A DNA stretch of 64,000 nt from Marinobacter sp. (GCA_018402255.1 JAGYIS010000009.1:310001-374000), one strand, 5' to 3'; numbered from the stretch's first letter, positions 29,171 through 39,189 are shown. Numbers and translations are program-made. Notes: generated by a model from the sequence alone, not told the origin.

Positions 29171-29350
29171 ATGGCTGTACAGAAGAATCGCAAGACCCGT
29201 TCCAAGCGCGGCATGCGCCGTTCACACGACGCGCTGCCTACATCCGCTCTGTCAACCGACGCGACCACTGGTGAAGTGCATCGTCGCCACCACGTGTCTC
29301 CGGACGGTTTTTATCGTGGCAAGCAGGTTATTGAGGCTCGCGACGAGTAA
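29171..29350 (+). CDS. rpmF: 50S ribosomal protein L32
   Basis: 59 residues, standard bacterial L32: [20 protein letters not shown] at the start, with a C-terminal part rich in His/Arg. The ORF track starts it upstream at 29105; the ATG at 29171 has AGGAGC before it. The zinc-binding cysteines found in some L32 forms are absent (C-minus type). Confidence 0.97.
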   Translation: MAVQKNRKTRSKRGMRRSHDALPTSALSTDATTGEVHRRHHVSPDGFYRGKQVIEARDE

Positions 29351-29393
29351 AATCGTCGGGAACTCTTTCTAACCCGTGACGCATGGACGAGCG

Positions 29394-30398
29394 GTGAATA
29401 AACCGGTCACCGTCGCCATCGATGCCATGAGTGGCGATCGTGGCGCCGAGGTGGTTGTCCAGGCATCGCTGGAAGCAGTGCGTGAAAATGAGGCCTTGAG
29501 TCTTGTTCTGGTGGGAATCCGGAGCGAGCTCGAGGCCTTGTTGCATCAAGGCCACTCCAGAATCCGCATCGTTGAAGCGGCCGATGTGGTGCGCATGAAC
29601 GAGCGTCCGTCTCATGCGTTGCGGCATAAAAGAAATTCTTCCATGGCCATCGCCCTTGGCCTGGTTCGCGACGGTGAGGCCCAGGGCTGTGTCAGTGCTG
29701 GCAACACCGGGGCTTTGATGGCGTTCGGGCGCTCGATTATCCGTATGTATCCGGGCATTGAGCGGCCAGCCATCGCCAAACTGATCCCTTCGCTTCGTGG
29801 CCGCTGCCACGTTCTTGATCTCGGCGCCAACGTCGATTCCAGCGCTGAAAACCTCTACCAATATGCCCTGATGGGGTCGTTGATGGCGTCGGCTATCTGT
29901 CATCAGCCGGAGCCGAGGGTGGCGCTGCTGAACGTGGGTGAAGAGGAAATCAAAGGTAACGAACAGGTTCGTCTTGCCTCTCATATGCTCGCTCAATGCG
30001 ACACCATAAACTACATTGGTTATGTCGAGGGTAGCGACCTTTTTCGGGACGTGGCAGATGTTGTAGTGTGTGATGGCTTCGTCGGCAATATCGCCTTGAA
30101 AACCGGTGAGGGTGTTGCCGGCCTGTTGATCGAGTTGCTCGAGCAGGCGTTCACGCGCTCCTGGTATGGCCGATTTGTGGGTCTGCTGGCCCGTCCGATT
30201 ATCGGTCGTTTGCTGCAGTTGATGGATCCGTCCCGTCATAATGGCGCCAGCCTTCTGGGCTTGCAGGGTGTGGTCATAAAAAGTCATGGCAACGCCAACG
30301 AGCGTGCGATGCTTGCGGCCATCCGCCAAGCGGTTCGCGAAGTAGAGCAGGAAGTGCCGAGCCGTATTAATGAGCGACTCGACGATTTGATGCTCTGA
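29394..30398 (+). CDS. plsX: Phosphate acyltransferase PlsX
   Basis: Converts acyl-ACP to acyl-phosphate for phospholipid synthesis. About 334 residues. IDAMSGDRGAEVVVQASLEA, SAGNTGALMAFG, VLDLGANVDSS and CDGFVGNIALKTGEG are PlsX signatures. Start chosen at GTG 29394 (MNKPVTVAIDAMSGD) over GTG 29376 because of GGACGAG just upstream. Beginning of the fab cluster. Confidence 0.95.
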   Translation: MNKPVTVAIDAMSGDRGAEVVVQASLEAVRENEALSLVLVGIRSELEALLHQGHSRIRIVEAADVVRMNERPSHALRHKRNSSMAIALGLVRDGEAQGCVSAGNTGALMAFGRSIIRMYPGIERPAIAKLIPSLRGRCHVLDLGANVDSSAENLYQYALMGSLMASAICHQPEPRVALLNVGEEEIKGNEQVRLASHMLAQCDTINYIGYVEGSDLFRDVADVVVCDGFVGNIALKTGEGVAGLLIELLEQAFTRSWYGRFVGLLARPIIGRLLQLMDPSRHNGASLLGLQGVVIKSHGNANERAMLAAIRQAVREVEQEVPSRINERLDDLML

Positions 30399-30525
30399 TC
30401 CCTCGGACTATTAGCGATTGAGACTAAAGTAGGCCCGCATTTGTCGCGATATTCACGGATAATTGGCCCGAGTTGTACTATTGGCTAATCTCCAGAAACC
30501 CTTCAATAACGATAAGATTCCGCCC

Positions 30526-31464
30526 ATGAAATCAGCGTTTGTTTTCCCCGGACAAGGCTCTCAATCGGTTGGCATGCTCAAGACAGCTGCCGACCTGTGG
30601 CCAATGATCAGCGAAACCTTCGATGAGGCGTCCAACGTTCTTGGTTATGACGTCTGGCATCTGTGTCAGCATGGTCCGGTCGAAGAACTGAATCAGACCG
30701 CGGTGACTCAACCCGCTTTGTTGACCGCCAGTATTGCCTTGTGGCGGCAATGGTGTGTGGCCGGTGGCCCCCGGCCGGACTATATGGCTGGTCACAGCCT
30801 TGGCGAATACAGTGCACTTGTCGCTGCTGAAAGTCTGGATTTTATCGAAGCGGTCAAGCTGGTTCAGCTTCGCGGTGAGTTGATGCAAGACGCGGTACCG
30901 GCAGGCCAGGGCCGAATGGCGGCGATTCTGGGCCTTGAGGATGATGACGTTGTGGCAGCGTGTAAAGAAGCTGCCAACGGTGAGGTGGTTGCCGCCGTCA
31001 ATTTTAACGCACCCGGGCAGGTTGTTATTGCCGGGTCAGCTGCGGCGGTAGAACGCGCCATTGAGGCGTGTAAGGCCAGGGGTGCTCGTAAGGCCATGCC
31101 ACTGCCTGTCAGTGTGCCGTCCCATTGCGCTTTGATGAAAGGTGCCGCTGAGCAGCTTTCGGAAGCGCTGGAAGATATCCGTTTTAACGATGCTGTCATC
31201 CCGGTGGTGCAAAATGTTAATGCGGCGGAGGCCAGGGATGCAGAGACTCTGAAAGCCAATCTCCTCAAGCAGCTATACTCTCCTGTCTTGTGGACGGATT
31301 CGATTCGGTCACTGACCGGTCAAGGTGTTAGTGTTGCGGTTGAATGTGGTTCTGGCAAAGTGTTGGCGGGATTGGTAAAGCGCATTGACCGCGACCTGCC
31401 GGTACACAGCATTGAAGATCCCGATTCTCTGGCTAATGCCATGGCGGCATTCGGGAAGTCTTGA
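30526..31464 (+). CDS. fabD: Malonyl-CoA:ACP transacylase FabD
   Basis: Loads malonate onto ACP for fatty-acid elongation. 312 residues from ATG 30526 (MKSAFVFPGQGSQSVGM). Active serine in GHSLGEYSALVAA; the catalytic His is in VPSHCALMKGA, and QNVNA is conserved. The ORF track adds 21 upstream codons that have no family support. Confidence 0.97.
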   Translation: MKSAFVFPGQGSQSVGMLKTAADLWPMISETFDEASNVLGYDVWHLCQHGPVEELNQTAVTQPALLTASIALWRQWCVAGGPRPDYMAGHSLGEYSALVAAESLDFIEAVKLVQLRGELMQDAVPAGQGRMAAILGLEDDDVVAACKEAANGEVVAAVNFNAPGQVVIAGSAAAVERAIEACKARGARKAMPLPVSVPSHCALMKGAAEQLSEALEDIRFNDAVIPVVQNVNAAEARDAETLKANLLKQLYSPVLWTDSIRSLTGQGVSVAVECGSGKVLAGLVKRIDRDLPVHSIEDPDSLANAMAAFGKS

Positions 31465-31479
31465 TAGAGGGAGTGGTTT

Positions 31480-32223
31480 ATGTCTTTGGAAGGCAAAGTG
31501 GCGCTGGTTACCGGCGCAACCCGCGGTATTGGTCAGGCCATTGCCCATGAGTTGGCAAAGCACGGCGCTGAAGTTGTCGGCACGGCAACCAGTGCCGAAG
31601 GCGCTGAGTCGATCACCAGTGGCTTGCAGGCGGCCGGTTACAAAGGGTACGGCATTGTCATGAACGTTGCCGAGCCTGACAGCATTGAGGCAGGGCTCAA
31701 GCAGATTGCTGAGCAATCCGGCGCTCCGCTGATTCTGGTCAACAACGCGGGCATTACCCGTGATAACCTGCTTATGCGTTTGAAAGACGACGACTGGTCT
31801 GCAGTGCTGGAAACCAACCTGTCGAGTGTTTTTCGCACCAGCAAAGCTGTACTTCGTGGTATGGCCAAGGCGCGTTGGGGCAGGATCATCAATATCAGTT
31901 CGGTGGTTGCCGGCATGGGGAATCCCGGCCAGGGCAATTACTGTGCTGCGAAAGCTGGTGTTGAAGGGTTTACTCGAAGCCTGGCAAAGGAAATGTCCAA
32001 TCGCGGCATTACCGCCAATTGCGTCGCACCCGGATTTATTGACACAGATATGACTAAAAAACTGGACGATAAGCAACGTGAGGCTATGCTGGAAATCATA
32101 CCGGCAGGCCGTTTGGGAGAGCCCGGAGAAGTCGCCTCGGTGGTGGCCTTCCTGACTTCTGACGGCGCTGCTTATGTAACCGGCGAAACCATTCATGTGA
32201 ATGGCGGCATGTACATGGGTTGA
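31480..32223 (+). CDS. fabG: 3-oxoacyl-ACP reductase FabG
   Basis: NADPH-dependent SDR of fatty-acid synthesis, 247 residues. Cofactor motif VTGATRGIGQAIA, NNAGITRDNLLMR, catalytic Ser in NISSVVAGMGNPGQ, Tyr and Lys in NYCAAKAG, and the C-terminal GETIHVNGGMYMG. 15 bp after fabD. Confidence 0.97.
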   Translation: MSLEGKVALVTGATRGIGQAIAHELAKHGAEVVGTATSAEGAESITSGLQAAGYKGYGIVMNVAEPDSIEAGLKQIAEQSGAPLILVNNAGITRDNLLMRLKDDDWSAVLETNLSSVFRTSKAVLRGMAKARWGRIINISSVVAGMGNPGQGNYCAAKAGVEGFTRSLAKEMSNRGITANCVAPGFIDTDMTKKLDDKQREAMLEIIPAGRLGEPGEVASVVAFLTSDGAAYVTGETIHVNGGMYMG

Positions 32224-32355
32224 GCCCGTTTCCGGGCTGTTGTGCAACCCCTTGTCGTACAACATGTTTACAGAATCCCTGCTTGTTTGCAGGTAGGGTT
32301 TAAACTAAACTGGCAATTATTGGATTGCTTGGTTGACACATAAAGTGAGGACATT

Positions 32356-32589
32356 ATGAGTACAGTTGAAGAGCGCGTTAAGAAGATCGTTTGTGAACAG
32401 TTGGGCGTTAAAGAGTCCGAAGTTCAGAACTCATCTTCTTTTGTAGAGGATCTTGGCGCTGACTCACTGGACACTGTTGAGCTGGTTATGGCCCTTGAAG
32501 AGGAATTCGAGACTGAAATTCCTGACGAAGAGGCCGAGAAGCTGGGCACAGTTCAGAACGCGATCGACTACATCGTCGCGCACACCTGA
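32356..32589 (+). CDS. acpP: Acyl carrier protein
   Basis: 77 residues, highly acidic. The phosphopantetheine serine is in [23 protein letters not shown] lies before the ATG. The gap from fabG holds a short GC hairpin (AGCCCGTTTCCGGGCT) just after fabG, and acpP probably also has its own promoter. Followed by a terminator. Confidence 0.98.
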   Translation: MSTVEERVKKIVCEQLGVKESEVQNSSSFVEDLGADSLDTVELVMALEEEFETEIPDEEAEKLGTVQNAIDYIVAHT

Positions 32590-32615
32590 TACTCTGCTAG
32601 TCAGATAGCCAGGCC

Positions 32616-32654
32616 AAAAGCCGTCCTTTGAATCTCAGAAAGGGCGGCTTTTTT
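32616..32654 (+). terminator. Rho-independent terminator after acpP
   Basis: AAAAGCCGTCCTTT ... AAAGGGCGGCTTTTTT; an extended stem with a few mismatches, and a T run. Confidence 0.85.
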
Positions 32655-32715
32655 ATTGCCTGAATGAATGCCATATTGGGTAGAAGTTACACAGAATAAT
32701 CAGGTGAACAGCGTT

Positions 32716-33963
32716 ATGAGCAAGCGGCGAGTTGTGATCACGGGTATGGGGATGCTTTCTCCGGTGGGGAACGATGTGGAATCCTCATGGAGCGCTATTC
32801 GTGCCGGGCGCAGCGGAATCGGATTGATCGATCGCTTTGATACGACCGACTACAACACCCGTATCGGTGGGGCGATCCGTAACCTGGATATCGAGCCTTA
32901 TCTGTCGACCAAGGAGGCGCGCAAGCTGGATCCCTTCATTCACTATGGCCTGATAGCGGCACAGCAGGCAGTGGATGACAGTGGTCTGGAGCAGTATGGG
33001 CAGCTCGACAAGGAGCGAGTGGGCATAGCCATTGGCTCTGGTATAGGCGGTCTGGAATACATCGAGAAGAACGTGCTCCTGATGGAGAAGTCTGGCCCCC
33101 GCAAGGTATCACCATTTTTTGTGCCCGCCTCTGTCATCAACATGATTTCTGGTAACGCTGCCATTCGATTTGGCTATAAAGGGCCAAATATTGCCATTGT
33201 GACGGCCTGTACAACCGGTACCCATAATATCGGCTATGCGGCCAGGACCATCGCCTATGGCGATGCCGATGTTATGTTGGCTGGTGGTTCCGAGATGGCG
33301 ACGACCCGCTCTGCCGTTGCGGCGTTCTCATCGGCCCGCGCACTGTCGACCCGAAACGACCAGCCCGAACAGGCGAGTCGCCCCTGGGACAAGGATCGTG
33401 ATGGCTTTGTGCTTAGTGATGGCGCCGGCGTTCTGGTCCTGGAAGAGCTTGAACACGCCAAAGCCCGCGGCGCCACCATACACGGGGAGATTGTCGGTTT
33501 TGGTATGAGTGATGACGCCCATCACATTACCTCGCCCCCCGCCGACGGTGACGGAGCGGCCCGTTCCATGCGCAACGCCGTTCGCGATGCAGGCCTTGCA
33601 CCGGAGCAGGTTGATTACATTAACGCCCATGGCACGTCCACGCAGGTGGGTGACATTGCCGAGGTGGCCGCCGTGAAGTCGGTTTTCGGTGCACATGCCA
33701 GCAAGCTCTCGATGAGCAGTACCAAATCAATGACTGGTCACCTGTTGGGAGCAGCCGGCGCCGTTGAGGCGATCTTCTCGATTCTGGCCGCGCGAGATGG
33801 TGTGTTGCCGCCCACCATCAACCTGGACAATCCGGATGAAGGCTGTGACCTGGATTTTGTGCCGCACAAGAGCCGGCCATCTGATGTGCGTGTGGCGCTG
33901 TCAAATTCGTTCGGCTTTGGCGGCACCAACGGTACGCTGATCGTCGCCCGCTACGAAGGCTGA
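32716..33963 (+). CDS. fabF: 3-oxoacyl-ACP synthase II FabF
   Basis: KAS II condensing enzyme, 415 residues from ATG 32716 ([18 protein letters not shown]), 7 nt after AGGTGA. Cys-His-His triad: [22 protein letters not shown] and [16 protein letters not shown]-terminal [13 protein letters not shown]. The 16-codon extension in the ORF track is not supported. Confidence 0.97.
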   Translation: MSKRRVVITGMGMLSPVGNDVESSWSAIRAGRSGIGLIDRFDTTDYNTRIGGAIRNLDIEPYLSTKEARKLDPFIHYGLIAAQQAVDDSGLEQYGQLDKERVGIAIGSGIGGLEYIEKNVLLMEKSGPRKVSPFFVPASVINMISGNAAIRFGYKGPNIAIVTACTTGTHNIGYAARTIAYGDADVMLAGGSEMATTRSAVAAFSSARALSTRNDQPEQASRPWDKDRDGFVLSDGAGVLVLEELEHAKARGATIHGEIVGFGMSDDAHHITSPPADGDGAARSMRNAVRDAGLAPEQVDYINAHGTSTQVGDIAEVAAVKSVFGAHASKLSMSSTKSMTGHLLGAAGAVEAIFSILAARDGVLPPTINLDNPDEGCDLDFVPHKSRPSDVRVALSNSFGFGGTNGTLIVARYEG

Positions 33964-33970
33964 GACTGCC

Positions 33971-34789
33971 ATGTTCCAATTGGTTTGGTCGGACGAAGAT
34001 GGCGTACCGGCTGGTGATCGTGGACTGGCTTACGGGGACGGTCTGTTTGAAACCCTTTTGGTGACCGGTGACCGGCCGTACTTATTGAGTTATCACCTGG
34101 ACCGAATCAGCCGGGATGCGGGTCGCCTGGCAATCCCGGTTGCACGGTCGGAACTGGACCGTGTCTGTAGTCAGGCCGTGGCCCGATATTCGAGTCTTTA
34201 TGACTCTGGTAACTGGGTTCTCAAGCTGACCCTTACCCGGGGTTCGGGTGGGCGTGGCTATCGCCCGGATCCTCGCGCTCAGCCCAACCTGATTATTTCC
34301 CACTCCGCCGCCCCTGCCATGACCGGACCGGGTGGTGTCGTGGTGGATTTTTCCCGGATTACGCTGACCGTTAACCCTTTATTTGCCGGTATCAAATCCC
34401 TGAACCGTCTGGAGCAGGTGATGGCGGCGCGGGAGTTACGCGGTGAAATATTTGAGGTGTTGATGAGTAATCGAGACGGCCACGTGCTGGAGGGAACACG
34501 AACCAATGTGTTTGTCCGCTCCGGTGACGTCTGGATCACACCGCCGTCGGCAACGCTTGCGGTCGCCGGCGTGATGCGCCGACATGTGCTGGATCGTTTG
34601 CACAGCGCCGGCCATCAGGTCAGGGAGGCTGCGTTGCAGCTGGAAGATCTGGTGGGCGACCGGTGCCAGGGCGTATGGCTGACCAACAGTGTGCTGGGCG
34701 TGGTACCGGTTCGCAACCTGGCGGGTCATGATTTGCCTGTCGACCAGCGACTTGCGACAATCGTGGGCTCACCGGCAATACTGGATTGA
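33971..34789 (+). CDS. pabC: Aminodeoxychorismate lyase PabC
   Basis: PLP enzyme that releases 4-aminobenzoate for folate synthesis, 272 residues. DRGLAYGDGLFETLLV at the N-terminus, IKSLNRLEQVMAARE around the PLP lysine, and EGTRTNVFV and LTNSVLGVVPV. It starts 7 bp after fabF and overlaps the start of mltG, which is the gammaproteobacterial order. Confidence 0.93.
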   Translation: MFQLVWSDEDGVPAGDRGLAYGDGLFETLLVTGDRPYLLSYHLDRISRDAGRLAIPVARSELDRVCSQAVARYSSLYDSGNWVLKLTLTRGSGGRGYRPDPRAQPNLIISHSAAPAMTGPGGVVVDFSRITLTVNPLFAGIKSLNRLEQVMAARELRGEIFEVLMSNRDGHVLEGTRTNVFVRSGDVWITPPSATLAVAGVMRRHVLDRLHSAGHQVREAALQLEDLVGDRCQGVWLTNSVLGVVPVRNLAGHDLPVDQRLATIVGSPAILD

Positions 34790-34794
34790 ATCGC

Positions 34795-35859
34795 GTGCTA
34801 AAGAAGTTACTGGTTGTTTTGATTGCTGCGGGCGTGCTCCTGACGGCTGGCACCGGCCTCTGGGCCTGGCAGGGTTTGCAGACGCTGCAGCAGCCGGTTG
34901 CCCTTGAAGAACCGGTGCTCTTCTCGGTCGCCCCGGGGACCGGATTCAGTCACTTGGCTCATCGCTTTGAAAGTGAAAATTATGTACCGGACGCTCTCTG
35001 GCTCAGGCTTTATGGGCGACTGAACCCGGAACAGACTCGAATCAAGGCGGGTGATTACGAATTTGTGCCAGGGATGACACCACGTGCCATGATTGAGACC
35101 ATGGTCGAGGGTAAAGTGAAACTGTGGTCCGTGCAGTTTATCGAGGGCTGGACCTTCCGGGATCTGCGTGCTGCCCTGGCGCGCAACGAGCGCCTGAAAA
35201 AACTGACGACTGAATGGACCGATGAGCAGGTGATGGAGGCCGTGGGTGCCGAGGGTCAACACCCCGAAGGCTGGTTCTTTCCTGACACTTATCTGTTCAG
35301 TGGTGGCGAGTCGGATCTGGATATTCTCAAGCGTGCTTATAATCGCATGACGGCAGTACTTGACGAGGAGTGGCAGAACCGGTCCGAGGGTTTGCCCTAT
35401 GACTCGCCCTACGAAGCCTTGATCATGGCTTCGATTGTGGAGCGTGAAACCGGAGTGCCCTGGGAGCGCCAGGAAGTTGCCGGGGTGTTCGTGCGCCGGT
35501 TGCACAAAGGCATGCGCCTGCAGACCGATCCTACCGTTATCTACGGTATGGGCGATCAGTATCAGGGGCGTATCCGCCGCAGCGATCTGAGGGCCTACAC
35601 GCCCTATAACACATACCGTATCAATGGTTTGCCGCCGACACCGATTGCTTTGTCTGGTCGGGAGTCGATTCACGCCGCGCTCAACCCGGAAGATGGCGAC
35701 ACCTATTATTTCGTGGCCAGGGGTGATGGCAGTCATAAGTTCTCCAGAACTCTGGCCGAGCACCAGCAGGCGGTCCGCGAGTATCAGTTGAATCGCCGGC
35801 AGGACTATCGGTCGTCTCCTGCACCAGGCACGCTGAATGAAAACAGCCGGGAAGAATGA
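34795..35859 (+). CDS. mltG: Endolytic murein transglycosylase MltG
   Basis: Cleaves nascent peptidoglycan at the inner membrane and may set strand length. About 354 residues. One N-terminal membrane segment (LLVVLIAAGVLLTAGTGLWAW), LysM-like region, then the YceG domain with the catalytic Glu in MASIVERETG and RLQTDPTVIYGMG, YNTYRINGLPPTPI. GTG 34795 is 9 nt after GGA; TTG 34786 is also possible. It overlaps tmk. Confidence 0.92.
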   Translation: MLKKLLVVLIAAGVLLTAGTGLWAWQGLQTLQQPVALEEPVLFSVAPGTGFSHLAHRFESENYVPDALWLRLYGRLNPEQTRIKAGDYEFVPGMTPRAMIETMVEGKVKLWSVQFIEGWTFRDLRAALARNERLKKLTTEWTDEQVMEAVGAEGQHPEGWFFPDTYLFSGGESDLDILKRAYNRMTAVLDEEWQNRSEGLPYDSPYEALIMASIVERETGVPWERQEVAGVFVRRLHKGMRLQTDPTVIYGMGDQYQGRIRRSDLRAYTPYNTYRINGLPPTPIALSGRESIHAALNPEDGDTYYFVARGDGSHKFSRTLAEHQQAVREYQLNRRQDYRSSPAPGTLNENSREE

Positions 35860-36500
35860 TGCAAGCCAGAGGTCGATTTATTACGTTTGAGGGCACTGAG
35901 GGCGTTGGCAAATCCACGCAGCTTGAGAACGCTGCCAACACCCTCAAACAGCTGGGTATCGAGTTTGTTGTGACTCGCGAGCCGGGCGGTACGCCCATGG
36001 CGGAAAGCATTCGGGAATTGCTGCTGGCACCCCGTGAAGAGCCGGTTCATGAAACCACCGAACTGTTGCTGATGTTCGCTGCCCGTGCCCAGCACCTGCA
36101 TAACCGTATTCTGCCGGCTCTTGACCAGGGCAAGTGGGTCTTGTGTGACCGCTTTACCGACGCAACGTTTGCTTATCAGGGCGGGGGGCGCGGGGTGCCC
36201 AGAGAGCGGATCGCGTTGTTGGAAGCGCTGGTGCAGGGCGATATCCGACCTGATCACGTTATCTTGCTGGATGCGCCGGTTGAGACCGGCATGTCCAGGG
36301 CTCGTAAGCGGGGCGAACTGGATCGCTTTGAGCGCGAGGCCCAGGCGTTTTTTCAGCGCATCAGGGATACCTATCTGGAGCGGGCGACCGCCCAGCCATC
36401 AACCTATCACATCGTCAACGCCGCGCTTCCCCTTGAGCAGGTGTCGGCCAGTGTGTCTGCTTTACTGGCGGCACTGGCAAAAATGCCGGCGCAGGTCTGA
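35856..36500 (+). CDS. tmk: Thymidylate kinase
   Basis: Phosphorylates dTMP to dTDP, 214 residues. P-loop FEGTEGVGKST, TREPGGTPMAESIR, and DRFTDATFAYQGGGRG. The start ATG (35856 or 35859) overlaps the mltG stop. Pseudomonads continue with holB, but here a short gap and an AraC regulator follow. Confidence 0.95.
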   Translation: MMQARGRFITFEGTEGVGKSTQLENAANTLKQLGIEFVVTREPGGTPMAESIRELLLAPREEPVHETTELLLMFAARAQHLHNRILPALDQGKWVLCDRFTDATFAYQGGGRGVPRERIALLEALVQGDIRPDHVILLDAPVETGMSRARKRGELDRFEREAQAFFQRIRDTYLERATAQPSTYHIVNAALPLEQVSASVSALLAALAKMPAQV

Positions 36501-36587
36501 TACCGTCGTTTTTAGTTGCTTTCGTGCACTTTTTGTAATGATCTGCTTTAATTGATGTACATTCTCAGTTAACGGCCGGCAGCATTG

Positions 36588-37367
36588 ATGCTCAACGCAA
36601 AACTCCTGAAACTTCCTATCGCTGCTCACCAGCATCGGCATGAACACCACCAGATTGTTATCGGGGTGAGGGGAGAAGCCGAGCTCAGTGTTGATGGAAC
36701 CGGCGCTAGCCTCGATACCTGGCGCGCCTGTGTGGTGCCGACCGAGGCCAGCCACGATTACTGTGGCGATGACCAGAACCACGTGCTGGTCATCAATCTT
36801 GATCCACTCGCCCCTGCCATAAACACCCCCGCCCATGCGGATTACGAACGGATGATGCGGGTTTTCGAGCGACCTCGCACCTTGCAGATGGACAGCAAGC
36901 TGCAAGGCCTGGTTCAGTTTGTCGCCAGTGAATTTGACCGGGCTCCGGACAACATCACACTTCAACAGCATCTGGGCGCCAGCGTGCTGTATTGCATGGC
37001 TGATCGTATTGTTGACCGCCAGGTCCACGCGACCCATCGAAGCGTTATCAGCCCTGAGGCCATACGCCGCTACATTATGAGCAATCTGCACCGGAAGGTT
37101 ACCGTCGAGGACATGGCGAGCGAAGCCTGCCTGAGTGTCAGCCGGTTTCATGAAGTATTCCGCGATGTGGTCGGTACCACGCCCCACCAGTTTCTTTTGC
37201 AAACCCGTCTTGAGCAGGCGGTTCACCTTTTAGCCTCATCGCCTCTGTCGGTGTCTGAAATCAGCTATCGGACCGGGTTTTCGTCACAAAGTGCTCTGAC
37301 CAATGCGTTGCGCAAGCACAGGGGTACCACGCCGTCAAAATTGCAGAGTAACGAGAGAGTTGCCTGA
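36588..37367 (+). CDS. AraC-family transcriptional regulator (candidate regulator of putP)
   Basis: About 259 residues. An N-terminal cupin-type sensing half (HQHRHEHHQIVIGVRGEAEL) and a C-terminal double helix-turn-helix domain (about 160-255: VTVEDMASEACLSVSRFHEVFRDVVGTTPHQFLLQTRLEQAVHLLASS, then SVSEISYRTGFSSQSALTNALRKHRGTTPS). It precedes putP on the same strand, as PruR precedes or neighbours putA/putP in pseudomonads; the 21-bp-spaced repeats between the genes may be its operator. PruR identity is inference. Confidence 0.85.
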   Translation: MLNAKLLKLPIAAHQHRHEHHQIVIGVRGEAELSVDGTGASLDTWRACVVPTEASHDYCGDDQNHVLVINLDPLAPAINTPAHADYERMMRVFERPRTLQMDSKLQGLVQFVASEFDRAPDNITLQQHLGASVLYCMADRIVDRQVHATHRSVISPEAIRRYIMSNLHRKVTVEDMASEACLSVSRFHEVFRDVVGTTPHQFLLQTRLEQAVHLLASSPLSVSEISYRTGFSSQSALTNALRKHRGTTPSKLQSNERVA

Positions 37368-37391
37368 AATAGTTCGTAAATCCGGGAGTCC

Positions 37392-37427
37392 CGTAGGATT
37401 CTGTAAAAGAATCGTAGGATTTTGTAA
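37392..37427 (+). promoter_or_regulatory. 21-bp-spaced direct repeats upstream of putP (candidate AraC-type operator)
   Basis: CGTAGGATTCTGTAA at 37392-37406 and CGTAGGATTTTGTAA at 37413-37427 match at 14 of 15 bases, with exactly 21 bp between starts (two helical turns). A further half-site CGTAGG is at 37430. They lie between the AraC gene and putP. Direct repeats at this spacing are typical of AraC-family sites. The rest of the 299-bp gap holds no gene. Confidence 0.65.
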
Positions 37428-37666
37428 GCCGTAGGTCCGTAGTAATACTAATTTAATGTATCTGTAGATTCGTCTTCTTTCGCGGCATATGTGGCCAGGA
37501 GTGAGACGAGATTAACGGTGTTTTTCAGGAGTTTTGCGGGGGCCTGCCCCGCTCCAGTTCGGATGGATATTGGGTACACAAGAACAACGGCACAGCAAGC
37601 AGGCATTTTGCCAGGCCTGTGCCTTAAGAGCGGATGTTATCCGACTCATTAAACCGGAGGAGCCTT

Positions 37667-39157
37667 ATGGCTATTGGTGTTTGGATCAGTCTATTTGCTT
37701 ACTTTGCGGTCATGATCGGCATTGGCATATACGCCATGCGCAGATCTACATCGTCATCGGAAGATTACATGCTGGGCGGGCGAGCTCTGAGTCCAAAAGT
37801 GGCGGCCCTGTCGGCTGGCGCTTCGGATATGAGTGGCTGGTTGCTTCTGGGCTTGCCCGGGGCACTGTTCGTATCCGGCCTTGCTTCCGCCTGGATTGGT
37901 ATCGGCCTGTTCGTAGGTGCTTTCGTTAACTGGACCCTGGTTGCGCCGCGTCTTCGTGAACAGACTGTCCATTATGGCAACGCTATTACCATCCCGTCTT
38001 TCCTCGCGAACCGGTTCCCGACTCAGGCGCTTTCGTTGCGCACGGTGTCGGCCATCGTTATCGTTATTTTCTTTGCGGTCTACACTGCGTCTGGCCTGGT
38101 TGCCGGCGGCAAGCTGTTTGAAAGTGCGTTTTCCGGCATCTTCAACTTCGGTGGCTTGAGCGACTACGGCGTGGGCATTGTCATCACTCTGGGCGTGGTG
38201 TTGGCCTACACCGTGGTTGGCGGCTTCCTCGCGGTGAGCATGACGGACTTTGTTCAGGGCTGCATCATGATGTTTGCGCTGATCATCATGCCGGCGGTTG
38301 TTCTGTTTGGCGAAGGCGGTGGTGGCTTTGCTCAGGCATCAGAGACCCTGAACAGTGTTGATCCGACGCTGCTCTCATGGACCGAAGGGCTGACCTTTAT
38401 CGGCTGGCTGTCTGCGGTTACCTGGGGTCTGGGGTATTTTGGCCAGCCCCACATCATCGTGCGCTTCATGGCAATTCGTACGCTGAAAGACGTTCCCATT
38501 GCCCGTAACATCGGCATGGGCTGGATGGCGGTTTCCCTGATTGGTGCCATCTCCCTGGGTGTTTTTGGCCGTGCTTACGCGATCCGCAATGGCATGGATG
38601 TCGCTGACCCTGAAACCATCTTTATCATTCTGGCAGACCTGCTGTTCCATCCGCTGATCACAGGCTTCCTGTATGCGGCGTTGCTGGCTGCGGTCATGAG
38701 TACCATTTCCAGTCAGTTGCTGGTGTCGTCGTCTTCTCTGACGGAGGACTTCTACCGCCTGTTCCTGCGTAAGGAAGCGACCGATAAGGAATGCGTCAAC
38801 GTGGGCCGGGTTTGTGTTGTCCTGGTTGGTCTTGTTGCCGCTGTCATTGCGTCCGATGAGAATTCTCAGGTTCTGGCTCTGGTCAGTAACGCCTGGGCAG
38901 GCTTCGGCGCTGCCTTTGGTCCGCTGATTATCCTGTCGCTGATGTGGTCACGCACCAACGGTGCGGGCGCGATCGCAGGTATGATCGCCGGTGCCGGTAC
39001 CGTTATGGTCTGGATCTCTCTGGGCTGGAACGGCAGCTTCATGGGCGGCCCTGGCGTCTATGAGATCATTCCGGGCTTCATTATCGCCATGATCGCTATT
39101 GTTGTGGTCAGCCTGGCGACCAAGGATTCCGGTGAGTACCAGCACATCACTCGGTAA
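37667..39157 (+). CDS. putP: Sodium/proline symporter PutP
   Basis: Na+-coupled proline uptake, 496 residues from ATG 37667 after a strong GGAGGAG. Solute:sodium symporter family with about 13 transmembrane segments. GGRALSPKVAALSAGASDMSGWLLLGLPGA is the SSS motif, and WGLGYFGQPHIIVRFMA and SSQLLVSSSSLTEDFYR are typical of PutP. Terminator follows. Confidence 0.93.
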   Translation: MAIGVWISLFAYFAVMIGIGIYAMRRSTSSSEDYMLGGRALSPKVAALSAGASDMSGWLLLGLPGALFVSGLASAWIGIGLFVGAFVNWTLVAPRLREQTVHYGNAITIPSFLANRFPTQALSLRTVSAIVIVIFFAVYTASGLVAGGKLFESAFSGIFNFGGLSDYGVGIVITLGVVLAYTVVGGFLAVSMTDFVQGCIMMFALIIMPAVVLFGEGGGGFAQASETLNSVDPTLLSWTEGLTFIGWLSAVTWGLGYFGQPHIIVRFMAIRTLKDVPIARNIGMGWMAVSLIGAISLGVFGRAYAIRNGMDVADPETIFIILADLLFHPLITGFLYAALLAAVMSTISSQLLVSSSSLTEDFYRLFLRKEATDKECVNVGRVCVVLVGLVAAVIASDENSQVLALVSNAWAGFGAAFGPLIILSLMWSRTNGAGAIAGMIAGAGTVMVWISLGWNGSFMGGPGVYEIIPGFIIAMIAIVVVSLATKDSGEYQHITR

Positions 39158-39189
39158 CCAAGAGCGGTAATAATGCTCTGAACAGAATC

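Noticed and set aside
32224-32355. Fatty-acid regulator operator upstream of acpP
   Set aside because: No convincing palindrome beyond a short GC hairpin after fabG; hexamers are too weak to call.
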